Made by a program: the position numbers and the translations under genes. From assembly GCA_973895155.1 (NCBI GenBank), contig OZ316894.1, positions 21,576,001 to 21,640,000 on the forward strand: a DNA stretch of 64,000 nt, written 5' to 3'. The DNA comes from Marsupella aquatica (Eukaryota > Marchantiophyta). Below are positions 53,401-62,175 of the stretch, piece by piece. The notes beneath the pieces are model-generated. The model was not told the origin of the DNA, searched no databases, and saw nothing but the letters and a program-made list of their open reading frames with translations. Each line of letters starts with the position of its first letter. Positions within the stretch are counted from its first letter, which is position 1.

Positions 53401-53490
53401 CCGCAGAAAACGATGGATACGAGAGGCAGTCTCACGATGACCCACGCGACCACCGTGACTAGGGAGGGTAAGAGTCCACTTAGGGGTTCT
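50391..53490 (-). mobile_element. RLE-type LINE insertion, probably 5'-truncated
   Basis: The reverse transcriptase gene plus about 250-350 bp of 3' flank (two copies of an AAAAGGAAACCC TAAA.GACCAAGAAAGAG.AACTA block at 50.60-50.69 kb) lies between the two direct repeats. No poly-A tail is seen. The 5' junction is near 53470, where the flanking repeat begins. Confidence 0.65.
50749..53445 (-). CDS. LINE reverse transcriptase with restriction-like endonuclease
   Basis: An uninterrupted 898-codon frame. Reverse transcriptase motifs are in order: RPIAIGEVFLRLVSRAL (about 193-209), motif A VDVSNAFN (about 256-263), motif B EGTRQGDPLGGPLF (about 316-329), and motif C LSDDTH (about 352-357; the catalytic aspartates are kept, with Ser before DD). 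Near the C-terminus a zinc-knuckle-like CTCG...HLLRC (about 682-698) precedes RVDLTMVRDGHRTLADVVV (about 742-760), a PD-(D/E)XK-like pattern seen in R2/NeSL-type LINEs. The frame opens with a GTG and stays open a little upstream into the flanking repeat, and no N-terminal zinc fingers are seen, so the copy is probably 5'-truncated. It is richer in GC than its neighbourhood. Clade assignment is not certain. Confidence 0.85.
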   Translation of the reverse strand: MGHRETASRIHRFLRGDWEQLQEEYFLRARSFTTRALSDPARHSHPPEHRRLRRSCRLAQAGEYRRAVQALSPTTPAPPGEVTLTALQDLHPQPYDQLPLFVEDFEPEEDLQFSRDHFTYAFLHAPRCAAGGPSGYVFEHFRDLFPPEDPQSGFPVFFSFCQCIAAGRLPPPVSRLLSASRLLAMAKSSPGVRPIAIGEVFLRLVSRALSSQYRSALSDHLSPHQFAVGVPGGCETVIAGIRTTLDLHPDWVVLQVDVSNAFNTVSRAAIFRALRAADPDIQSLIPFVRCFFGCEAPLFYSHHTSTGVYTTLSSAEGTRQGDPLGGPLFAIAHFTALREASAAHPQCIFPSLSDDTHIIGPPFAVTSALATLSTHLLGLGLRVQPVKSRAWSPAGLPSDLALPPGFLRPADGLRVLGSPVGTASFCSSFIADALQAALAPTPMLPKLADSQAAFGLLLRCIHPRASYLARTHPPTEDLSLHLRAFDVSIRETLASLLGPGTLLSSPWLHRQLSLPISHGGFGLTSTERLAPLAFLGAWAAAFSLLADRFLTEDRPFLLSSLMEVEEGSLPFQVHLRTARSSLPDPVRAALPSFQEFLSLDPVRLQADLAGRMHAFTLSSILTEAPDTDRARILSSGGKGAGGWLQANPVIPHLRMSSAEFATAMRLRMGLPHPLLAGLPPTCTCGKPCDATGVHLLRCSLGGETIFVHDAVRDATAQVLSGSLVCARREVVLELPGPPSQRLRVDLTMVRDGHRTLADVVVANPLRQDIIGTAATTAGAAASRAAQTKEAKYAARASSDSFLPLALEIFGRLHHQFDGLLRQAARDVHGRMGPTGPPLSVLTTHFRQRISVTLQRAQARAVYRRSLTVGASVTPQRLAPLEDIPVPLADLVSTLDVDH

Positions 53491-53736
53491 GGTTTTAAAA
53501 CCATTTTATGACCTGTTTAAAGGAAAACCATTTTATGACCTTGGTCTTCACGTATGGCTGCGCTCTTGTCATGGCTGTAAAGCCATTTTAAAACCCTTTT
53601 AAGTCCTTACCTCACTAACGGCGCGCTTTGACAAGAGAATCCTGTGTGCAGGACGAGATTCCTAACTTCAGTTAGCATCTAACACCGTTCCTAAGGTCAG
53701 TTAGCATAAACCCCCTAATAAGTGAGGTAAAGACAT
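53491..53736. repeat. Right direct repeat flanking the LINE
   Basis: It matches 50170-50390 closely, with an extra 27-29 bp that duplicates AAAACCATTTTATGACC near its start. It could be a second unit of the host array or a long duplication made at insertion. Confidence 0.85.
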
Positions 53737-54790
53737 ACCGCTCTCTCTAAGTGCACACTCCATAAGCACTTACCCTTCAATTAGTGCAGGTCATTCTATT
53801 CTTCCCTTTTTTTTACAGGAGATAAGCATTTTTTTCTAAGCGCACACAGGGCTAAAATTACTTCGCTAAATGACAAATTTATCTGTGCTTACCCTCAATA
53901 AGTGTCTCTATGCTCTTATCGGTAAATGCACAAAATCATGCATTTACAGATAAATGCATGCCCATTCTTAGTAGCGTGTAGAATGAACTTAAGGAGTGTG
54001 GGCACAAAATCAGGGCAGGGATACAAAGTACAGGGTGATTACTCACTAACCGAGGGGCTCTAAATTTAACAAACAAATCTAAATCAAGTGCATTTATTGA
54101 TAAGGGCACTTTTTAGAGTGGGTGACTTCTCAAGGAATGCAACACCTGGTTTAGTGCATGCGTGATACCTCTTCCCAAGAGCCTAGGGTGACTACTCACT
54201 AACAGAGGGGCTCTCAATTTAACAAACAAATCTAAATCAAGTGCACTTATTAATAAGTGCACTTTTTAGGACGGGTGCACTTATCAAGGAATGCAACACC
54301 TGGTTTAGTGCATGCCTGATCAGTCTTCCCAAGAGCCTAGGGTGGACTACTCACTAACTGAGGGGCTCTAAATTTAACAAACTAATCTACATCAAGTGCA
54401 CTTATTTATAAGTGCACTGATCAAGGAATGCAACACCTGATTTAGTGCATGCTGGATAGTTCTTCCCAAGAGCCTAGGGTGACTACTCACTACCAGAGGG
54501 GCTCTAAATCTAACAAACTTATCTAAAACAAGTGCATTTATTAATAAGTGCACTTTTTTAGGGCAGGTGCACTTATCAAGGAATGCAACACCTGGTTTAG
54601 TGCTACCCGATACATCTTCCCAAGAGCCTAGGTGACTACTCACTAACAGAGGGCTCTAAATTTGACAAACCAATCTAAAATCGAGTGCACTTATCAAAGA
54701 ATGCAACACCTGGTTTAGTGCATGCCCCATCCATCTTCCCAAGAGCGTGCATTTAGAGAGAGTTAAGAGCGTGCACTTAGAGAGAGTTAA
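53737..54790. repeat. Tandem array rich in AAGTGCACTT palindromes
   Basis: Five units share GGTGACTACTCACTAAC, GAGGGGCTCTAAATTTAACAA, AAGTGCACTTATT and GAATGCAACACCTGGTTTAG. The last landmark falls near 54141, 54293, 54430, 54589 and 54704. At 54239-54264 two AAGTGCACTTATT arms face each other without a spacer, making a perfect 26-bp palindrome; neighbouring units carry diverged versions. It ends in two GTGCACTTAGAGAGAGTTAA copies. Confidence 0.85.
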
Positions 54791-55740
54791 GTGTACAATG
54801 GAGGACCGTTTTCCAAACGTGGGAGAGAGATTCCAAAAGTTTCTCTATACGTAGTATGAAATTAGAGAAGTCTGGTTTGTTCGAGTCAAATTTTTCGGAG
54901 AGATCGAAGAAGAGATCTTGCGAGTTGCGACGATCGTCAATTTCAACGAAGCCGAAGCGCAAGAGCATCGATCGAATTTGTGCAAGCGTTTCTGGACATT
55001 TCTGACCATTGGCTGATAATATATCCACGATTGCGTTGACGAAGCAATTATCCGTAGTATGAAATTAGACTCGTGTTTGGATTGTTTTAGGCACCTATTT
55101 CGGAGAGATCGATAACAACATCTTCCGATTTGTGATAATCGTCAGTTTCAACGAAGCGGAAGCGCGCAAGAGCTCACTATTCGTAGTGTGAAATTAGACT
55201 AGTGTTGGGTTGTTCGGGGAAAATATGTTTCGGAGAGATCGATGCTAAAATTTTCCGATTTGTGATGATCGTCAATTTCAACGAAGTGGAAGCGCAAGAG
55301 CATCGATCGAATTTGAGCAGCCAAGCGTTTCTGGACCTTTCTGACCATTGGCTCATATATATTCACGAATGCATTGACGAAGCAGTGAACTATGATTTTT
55401 CACTATCCGTAGTATGAAATTAGACTAGTGTTGGTTTATTCGAGGCAAAATATTTCGGACGGATCGAAGAAAAGAGTTTTATGATTTATGATAATCGTCA
55501 ATTTCAACGAAGCGGAAGCGCGCAGGAGCTTACTATCCGTAGTATGAATTTAGACTATTGTTGGGTTGTTCAGGGCAAATATTTCGGAGAGAACGATGAA
55601 AGAGTTTCCGATTTGTGATAATCGTCAAATTCAACGAAGCGGAACCGCAAGAGCGTCGATCGAATTTGAGCAGCCAAGCGTTTCTGGACCTTTCTGACCA
55701 CTGGCTGATAACCATCCACGATTGCATCGACGAAGCAATG
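54790..55740. repeat. Diverged tandem array, about 130-225 bp units x 5
   Basis: Units contain GTAGTATGAAATTAGACT, TTTCGGAGAGATCGA, GTCAATTTCAACGAAGCGGA and, in the longer units, GCGTTTCTGGACCTTTCTGA. The third landmark falls near 54934, 55140, 55272, 55497 and 55624. Long and short units alternate, suggesting a compound unit. Confidence 0.85.
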
Positions 55741-56623
55741 AAGTGTGAGAACGTGAGATGAACGTACAGTAGCTTCTTTTGAGGTGCAATGAACGCGGGA
55801 TCGTTTTTGGACTTCGATCGCCAAAGCTAGCTAGCTCATTTGAGCACACTTTCTTTATTTCCTGCTTGGCTTGTCATATACAGTCATTTACAAAAATTTG
55901 GCTGATTTCCTCCTCCACATAGTCTCTTCCCTAAAAAGATCAACTAGCAATGTCTTCTTAAGGTCGCTGCAGTCGAGGTTTCTGTTGACAGGCTTTTCTC
56001 TGATAAATTGAGACGTGAATTTCATTCTCATTGGAAATTGAGATTTTGTTGGCGTAAAAAGAAGAGCGCCTGATCCGAAATCTACTCAATTCTGCATCAC
56101 CAGATCCGAGTGCCTATGTATCTTGGGCCGGATATTTAGGGTCGAATCTACGCGGGGTTGGCCAACACATGACATTGTCATAGACTGCTCCTTCAGAACT
56201 ATCTGACATTCCTGAATACTGGAAGATTTTGAAAGTAACGATGGCTACCGCTACCATCACAGATCGCGCGAAAGTTTCTGGTTGCAAAGCCTAAACTCAA
56301 ACAGCGATTTGAGGACGCTGCTGAATATTTGACATGGACTTGATTAATACCATAATATAGAACGGATAGTTATTTCCCCTGAACGTATATTCAAGGTGAG
56401 ATGGCCAACTATCTTTTCAACAAATTTGTTGCAATGGCAGTAGTTTAGGTTCCATCCGTGACAAGGTCTCACTTGAACCTTCATCCTCAGCAAATTCGGT
56501 GGGAGGCGAGCTTCCTTTGCCATTTATTCCAGTAGTAATGACTCATTCTTAGGATTGAGATTGATGACTATTGGCACCTACAATACCCACGCAAAAGTGC
56601 ACTGAAAGGAGAGCTTCTGCAAA
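55741..56623. other. Spacer, probable promoter of the LRR gene
   Basis: No recognisable gene or NB-ARC segment was found here on either strand. Confidence 0.4.
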
Positions 56624-57628
56624 ATGGACGAGTCACAAGATTCTGCTTCGAAAGGCGTCGAGGTTGAGCAAACTTTCGGTCAGGCGTTACCATCCACGCT
56701 TGTCTCTCTTGAATGTAAAAGTAGAAATGCAACCTATCTCCCTTTCGACCCCAGGTTCCACAAGCATTTGACCTTCTTGAGTTTACATCTCGAGAACCTT
56801 TGTACCCTACCTGACACTTTTGGTCAGCTCTCATCGCTGCAAATTTTAGAAATCAATTGTGTGAATATCAAAAGATTGCCTGATTCATTTGGGAAGTTAA
56901 GCATGCTTAAAAGCCTACGAATGTGCTTATGCTTGTCTTTAGACCAACTACCGGACTCCATTGGTAGTCTGCTAGCTCTGGAGAGATTAGATCTTGTAAT
57001 TTGCAAAGCCCTGTTAACATTACCATTACATTCTTCCCTGGGAGAATTAGTAATGCTGAAGAAACTGCAGATTTCTGGTTGTGATTCATTAGAGAACCTA
57101 CCCGACACACTCGGTGGTTTGGTGAATTTGGAATATCTTCTGCTTCACGACAATGGCGCTCTCACTAGCTTACCAGAGTCACTTGAAAGTTCAGTATTGC
57201 TACAGAGCATGCAAATTTCGTCTTGCGATTCATTACAAAAGCTGCCAGAGACATTCGGTGGATTGCTAAATCTCGAAGAAGTTTTGCTGGAAGACTGCAA
57301 GGCTCTGACTGCCTTACCAAATTCCCTTGGGCATCTGGCATCGCTAAAGAAAATGGCTATTGTTCGTTGCCATTCTTTGCAAGAGCTACCACAGACACTT
57401 GGTGGTTTGGTGAATTTGGAAGATTTCTGCCTTCACACCTGCACATCTCTGTCAAGCTTGCCAGATTCGTTTGGAAGCATGCCAAGCCTTAAGCGGTTGG
57501 AGATTTTTAACTGTCCTCTTCTTGATCGGCTACCCATGGCCAATCTACTCGGCACGCTACCAGCTCTGGAATGTCTGATCATTCAGGAAGGCGAAGTTAC
57601 ATCAGCATTCCCAGATTCCTTTGGTTGA
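56624..57628 (+). CDS. LRR-only protein, NLR-like leucine-rich repeats
   Basis: A single uninterrupted frame of 334 aa. After about 50 non-repeat residues, some ten repeats of about 24 residues follow, of the type LxxLxxLxLxxCxxLxxLPDSFGxL (LPDTFG, LPDSFG, LPDSIG, LPDTLG, LPESLE, LPETFG, LPNSLG, LPQTLG, LPDSFG). This is the plant intracellular LRR form found in NLR immune receptors. No TIR, coiled-coil, NB-ARC, signal peptide, membrane segment or kinase is present, and none was found in the 880 bp upstream. It is either a stand-alone intracellular LRR protein or the surviving 3' part of an NLR. The repeat ends with FPDSFG and a TGA, slightly abruptly. Confidence 0.8.
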   Translation: MDESQDSASKGVEVEQTFGQALPSTLVSLECKSRNATYLPFDPRFHKHLTFLSLHLENLCTLPDTFGQLSSLQILEINCVNIKRLPDSFGKLSMLKSLRMCLCLSLDQLPDSIGSLLALERLDLVICKALLTLPLHSSLGELVMLKKLQISGCDSLENLPDTLGGLVNLEYLLLHDNGALTSLPESLESSVLLQSMQISSCDSLQKLPETFGGLLNLEEVLLEDCKALTALPNSLGHLASLKKMAIVRCHSLQELPQTLGGLVNLEDFCLHTCTSLSSLPDSFGSMPSLKRLEIFNCPLLDRLPMANLLGTLPALECLIIQEGEVTSAFPDSFG

Positions 57629-59458
57629 CAACCGAGATTGAAGGAGTTAGCAAATCAGGTATCAGGTTGTCGAGACACAATCACAATATCCTGTGATTCT
57701 TGACTTAACGCGTGAATTAAAAAATGCCAAAGAGACTAACGACGATGAGTTTCTGGAGGCGACAGGATGCGACTTCTCTTCTATTTCATAGCATCAAGAA
57801 TTGGAATAGCAACGAGAAAGGTCCCGCATACACTGTTCAATCTTGGCGGGTGCCACACTTATGTAATGTTCAGCGTCGATGTCTCGCCAGTCCAGGTACC
57901 ATCCACTACTTCGCGAACATAAATCACCAGAAAACTATTCAACTAGCGAAACGTCTTCGAGGGCACCTGCACAAGTTCCAATCTTAGTTGAAGGTCCTGC
58001 TTTAACGCGGCGCCTGCCTTTAGAGAGTTACTATTCATTTTTCAAGAGACACAATTCAACTTCTACAAGCCCATTACATCATGCAAAGTGTGTACCTGAC
58101 CTGGTGGGAGCCCTGGGTAGACAAATTGGCTATCAACTGCTGGGCAAAAAACATTTTCGACAGGTGCATCGTATTTACAGGGGACTAGACATCTTGTATG
58201 TGCTTCCGACATGACGTACTAAGTTTTAGAAAGATGCGTGGGAGTCAGAATTGAAGGAAAAAATTATCATTCGAATCCTTGGTCAAAGTTCGCAAATTAG
58301 CCACCTCAAAATGAAGCCTCTAAACAGTTTATGAATGTGGATCTTGGTGGCATAGAATAACTTGACAATGCTTCTTGAGTAGTGTACATAAAAAGTGAAA
58401 TCTGACCAGGTCATTGCATTACGCACAACATTTCCATTAGCGCAACACGGGAGATTAAACCATTCGTCTTCTTCCACTTCTTGAAACTGACCCTCATTGT
58501 TGCTCTACCTCCACGGTGACGCCTTCATCACTCTTTCCCATTTGTTATAATCTCCTTACTGTCAAATTACGTCTATCAAAGAGGAATTCAGCGCTACACA
58601 TCTTGATCTCACAATTGTAGGCAAACTACTGCATTTCAATAAAATTGGAAGTCTCACTGCGTGTTTTTATGTTCTCCTTGTCAGTAGCCTTTCCTACTGA
58701 TCTTGTCGTATATTTCCTAAACATCCAAAACAAACCATTCTGATCGTGAGCGGCAGCCCCTCACGGTAAGGCTCATAACTTTGGAATGCATAAACTTTGT
58801 AGCCATAAGTTATGCTACAGTCCCAACTTTTTCAGTGCCATCTGTTCGGCTACAAAATTGTGCCAAAGAATCTGCTTGCCCGCTCCAACGCTACATGACT
58901 GTGTGAATCTCCTATGCTACAACTTCTCAGTGGCATCTTTGTCAGGATTCTTCGAAGAAAATGTGGGTATTCGAACGACAGCAAATCTCAGCGTCCAACC
59001 GAGCCTCCTCTGGTCACTCCAAAAGAAAGGGCTGACAACATCATGGCGTTTCCTGTAGCCTCCCACACGAATTCCCACTTCACAAGCAAGTATACTGTAG
59101 AGTGTCATACCCTCAGCTTCTTCGAAAGCATTTAAACATCATCTCCAAAACATTCGGATTTTTCTCAGACAGTATCTGAGTAACCTACCTCATCTCCTTC
59201 AGTCTCCCCAATATTAAGGTTCAGAGCTTTACGGGATCTTCTGTACATATTTCGACTTCTCAGAGCCGTCTCCCTGATATTCACCGCAGCCGTTTTCCTT
59301 CAGCCCATTATAGTAACCTCTGGGAACCCTCAACACGGTACCTTTCATGGTAATGATGCCTGCTTCGTTCAAATTCGTTCAAAAGCTCCCCTCACGTTGC
59401 CACATAGAGTGACGCTGATAACTTAACAGTCCTGATTTTGGACCGACGAGCAAAAACA
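57629..59458. other. Spacer with possible coding remnants
   Basis: Two open stretches are worth noting. About 57665-57800 (+) reads ...VILDLTRELKNAKETNDDEF... before a stop, and 57960-58214 (+) reads an open frame to a TGA. Neither has a domain I recognise, and no start codon or splice link to the LRR gene is convincing. They may be decayed exons. Confidence 0.3.
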
Positions 59459-60388
59459 CTAGAGCAACCGTGTAGCAGTCGGCCGCAAGAGCCCCATGCC
59501 GGTCCCACTTCCCACATGCTTAAAAGTGGTCGCTTGTAGATCATCCCCGTGCCCTGAAAACCCAGTTCCACCCTTCTCAAGCGTCACGAGGTTCTTCACT
59601 TTGCAGCTCCGGTTGCAGACCAAACAGACCTTGTCCTTAGCGATAAATTGGTCACAGCACTTTTTGCAGAAAACATGGCCACAGCTACTGATGGCCACAA
59701 GAGTTGAGGTATTAGTGAATGTCACTGAGCAAGAAGGGCAAAGATACTTGTCCCCACTGAGATCGATTTCCTTCTTTTCTCTGTACGGAACATCGGAGAA
59801 AGACACGGAGAACAAATCCTTCAGCTTCAGCTTCTCCTTGCCTTCGGGGCAAACGCTGTCCATGGAGGGAGCGTGCGCTCTCTCCTGTGCCTCGGGAGTG
59901 GCCGATGGTAACCAAAACGCTTTCATGGTACGAAGAGCCTCCTCCTCGAATGACGTGGATTTCACACTGTTTGCCCCATGAAACCCACTTCTGTTCTGAT
60001 CCACCGAGAGAATCAATTCATTCTCATGTGGAACTGCACTGTTGTTCAACCTGTCGAAGGCATCCAGCTCAGCCTCTCGTCCCGTAATCCTCTTCTCAAC
60101 CTCAACTTCTCTATCCTGCCTCTCTTGAGATTCGTAAAGTATCAGCTTCCTCTTGATGTCCTTCTTCTGCGCGAGGAGGCATTCGTAGATGCATTCCTTG
60201 CAGAAAAGATGGCCCTTGCGACAGCATTGTGGATCGATGAAAGGCTTCAGACAGATACAGCAGGCATCGAAGGGCTTGATGGAGTCTCGTCCCAGTCGCT
60301 CCTTCTGCGTGCCGTACCCCAGTTTCTTCCTCTCATCGTATGTGAAGAACGCCAAGTCATTATTGTTCTTCGAATGCCGCTGCGGCAT
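59459..60388 (-). CDS. CSU1: CSU1/NOSIP-type RING E3 ubiquitin ligase
   Basis: Starting at the ATG at 60388-60386 (MPQRHSKNNNDLAFFTYDE, the family's usual start), a single-exon frame gives 309 aa. An N-terminal RING-like zinc finger (CCICLKPF...CCRKGHLFCKECI, about 43-67) is followed by a charged coiled segment (about 70-115). The conserved SVKSTSFEEEALRTMKAFWLPS block follows, then VCPEGKEKLKLKDL and a C-terminal RING (CPSC...CGHVFCKKC...CLVC, about 217-258). The tail GGTGF ... GSGTGMGLLRP also matches the family. Plant CSU1 is a nuclear E3 ligase that lowers COP1 and so affects light signalling; animal NOSIP is the orthologue. All zinc ligands are present and there is no sign of decay. Confidence 0.92.
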   Translation of the reverse strand: MPQRHSKNNNDLAFFTYDERKKLGYGTQKERLGRDSIKPFDACCICLKPFIDPQCCRKGHLFCKECIYECLLAQKKDIKRKLILYESQERQDREVEVEKRITGREAELDAFDRLNNSAVPHENELILSVDQNRSGFHGANSVKSTSFEEEALRTMKAFWLPSATPEAQERAHAPSMDSVCPEGKEKLKLKDLFSVSFSDVPYREKKEIDLSGDKYLCPSCSVTFTNTSTLVAISSCGHVFCKKCCDQFIAKDKVCLVCNRSCKVKNLVTLEKGGTGFSGHGDDLQATTFKHVGSGTGMGLLRPTATRLL

Positions 60389-61050
60389 CTTGACCACAAC
60401 TGACCCAACACTTCCCGCTGTCTATCGAGAGCACTTTACTAAACCTTGAGTTTCTTCCTCCAGTTCCACAAGCGCAAATCCTTCCCGTCCACAGAGTCTT
60501 CACCAAGTTCCAACACCCGAAATTTCTTGTTGAAAGGAGACGAACTCTTCCACTCCGCAAATAAATTTATCAGAATCCTGCTCAAAAGAGTCCTCTGATT
60601 CCTCTCCCTCTCTCTCTCGAGTGGACAGCTCTGGTAAACCCTAATTTCCGCTCAAATTCCTCGCAGAACCTCCAATTTTGTCGAAAAAATAGAACCGAGC
60701 CTGGGCTATGGCTTCCGGCAAACCAATACCGTTCCCCGCATGATCAGCGTCAAAACTCCTCGGTACCCCGTCTCCTACTCAACTCCAAAACTGAAGTACT
60801 TCACCTTCCTGTAACGCGTCCGTCATCCACTACCAAACCCTGCAATTTCTGCTACTCCTCTCAGTGATTCATGCTGTTCCACCTCCAAAGCACAGACAAG
60901 GTTCAATCGTCGAGGAAACAGTGACGACCCTGCAATTCCTGCTACTCTTCAAACTTCAAAGGGGTTCATGCAATTCCTGCTGCTCCTGAAAGAGGTTCAT
61001 TCGTTCCACCTCCAAAACACGGGACAAGGTTCAGATGAGTTTATAAAAGG
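60389..61050. promoter_or_regulatory. CSU1/NOSIP upstream region with a local triplication
   Basis: It probably holds the promoter and 5' leader of the minus-strand gene. From about 60839 to 61035 a unit with CTGCAATTCCTGCTACTCCT and TTCCACCTCCAAA.CAC is present in about three diverged copies. Confidence 0.45.
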
Positions 61051-61210
61051 GTGTGTCAAACCTTAAACCACCACTAGCCATGACAAAAATGAGTTTATGA
61101 AAGGGTGTCTCAAACCTTAAACCACCACTAGCCATGACAAAAACCTAGTTACACCTTAAACCAGGTTTTACCATAAATAGTATCATTTCGAGTGTAACAA
61201 CCATATGGGG
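61050..61210 (-). repeat. Dispersed TATAAAAGG/AAGTGTCC repeat family, partial copies
   Basis: Reversed, it reads ATACTATTTATGGTAAAACC, TTTTGTCATGGCTAGTGGTGG and TTTAAGGTTTGA, the last two elements being tandemly doubled. At 61204-61217 a plus-strand CAGGTATCAGAGCC resembles the initiator-tRNA primer site that follows an LTR, so a decayed LTR element is possible. Confidence 0.5.
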
Positions 61211-61558
61211 TACCCCTCACAGGTATCAGAGCCAACCATGTGAGTGATTACAAATAGGATTGGAAGTGACTCAGTGAGGTCACTGAGTTGTGGACTTAGA
61301 GAATTGAAGCCATCATTTTTTGAAGGATTCGGCGAAGGTCACCGAATATCGCCCAAAGTGACAGCAAGATCTCTGAGTTGTGGATTTAGAGTATTGACAC
61401 TAGAAGAAATCGGCCCATTCTAAGACCTGAATATGTGACCCTTTTTGGCTTTTATGACTTTATCCTGACTCAACGTCACGTGACCATAGCTGTGACCCTT
61501 GGAGTTACAAAAGTTATGACTAAAAATTGGAAGTCACTAATGCTACATTGTTTTTCAA

Positions 61559-61676
61559 CTCAATGATACCCATTTGTGACTGATCAATGACTCTTGGTTA
61601 GGGTCTGCCTTTGTCAATAATGATACCCATTTGTGACTGATCAATGACTCTTGGTTAGGGTCTGCCTTTGTCAATA
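61559..61676. repeat. Near-exact tandem duplication, about 57 bp x 2
   Basis: The block starting AATGATACCCATTTGTGACT and ending CTGCCTTTGTCAAT occurs twice without a visible difference, so it must be recent. Confidence 0.9.
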
Positions 61677-62019
61677 CATGATTACATTGTGATTCTCAAT
61701 AGTCACGGGAGAAGTCACTATCACTACTTTGATGATTTTAAATAGCATGTGGTGATTATTTAGAGTGACTATGTTGTGGCGCTATATATGCTGTCACAAC
61801 ATACCACGGTTCTACAACTGTGACAAGTCGATTCATGAAGCCGTTATTGTTTGAAGGACCTTGGCAAGGGTCACCAAAGGGACTCAGTGAGGCCACCGAA
61901 GGGACTCAGCGAGGCCGCTGAAGGGATGTATGGCCCAACGAGGACGCTGAGCTCAACTGATATCAGTGATTGATTACTGATGGTTAACAACCTCTATCAT
62001 TTCCTAAATTTGTGAAGCA

Positions 62020-62175
62020 ATGTGGAGCTGGAGATGAGAAGAATCAGGTTTCACTGTAAATAGTATCATTTCCTGAATTTGTGGAGAAATATGGAAAGGG
62101 AGAGGAGAAGAATGAGAGGCAAGTGAAGAGGGAGAAGTCTTGGACACTTCCCCATTTTATATGGCTAGTGGAGGT
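62020..62175 (-). repeat. Dispersed TATAAAAGG/AAGTGTCC repeat family, copy
   Basis: Reversed, it carries CCATATAAAATGGGGAAGTG TCCAAGACTTCTCCC, CACAAATTCAGGAAATGATAC and ATTTACAGTGAAACC, in the same order as the copies at 28.6 and 47.9 kb. Confidence 0.7.
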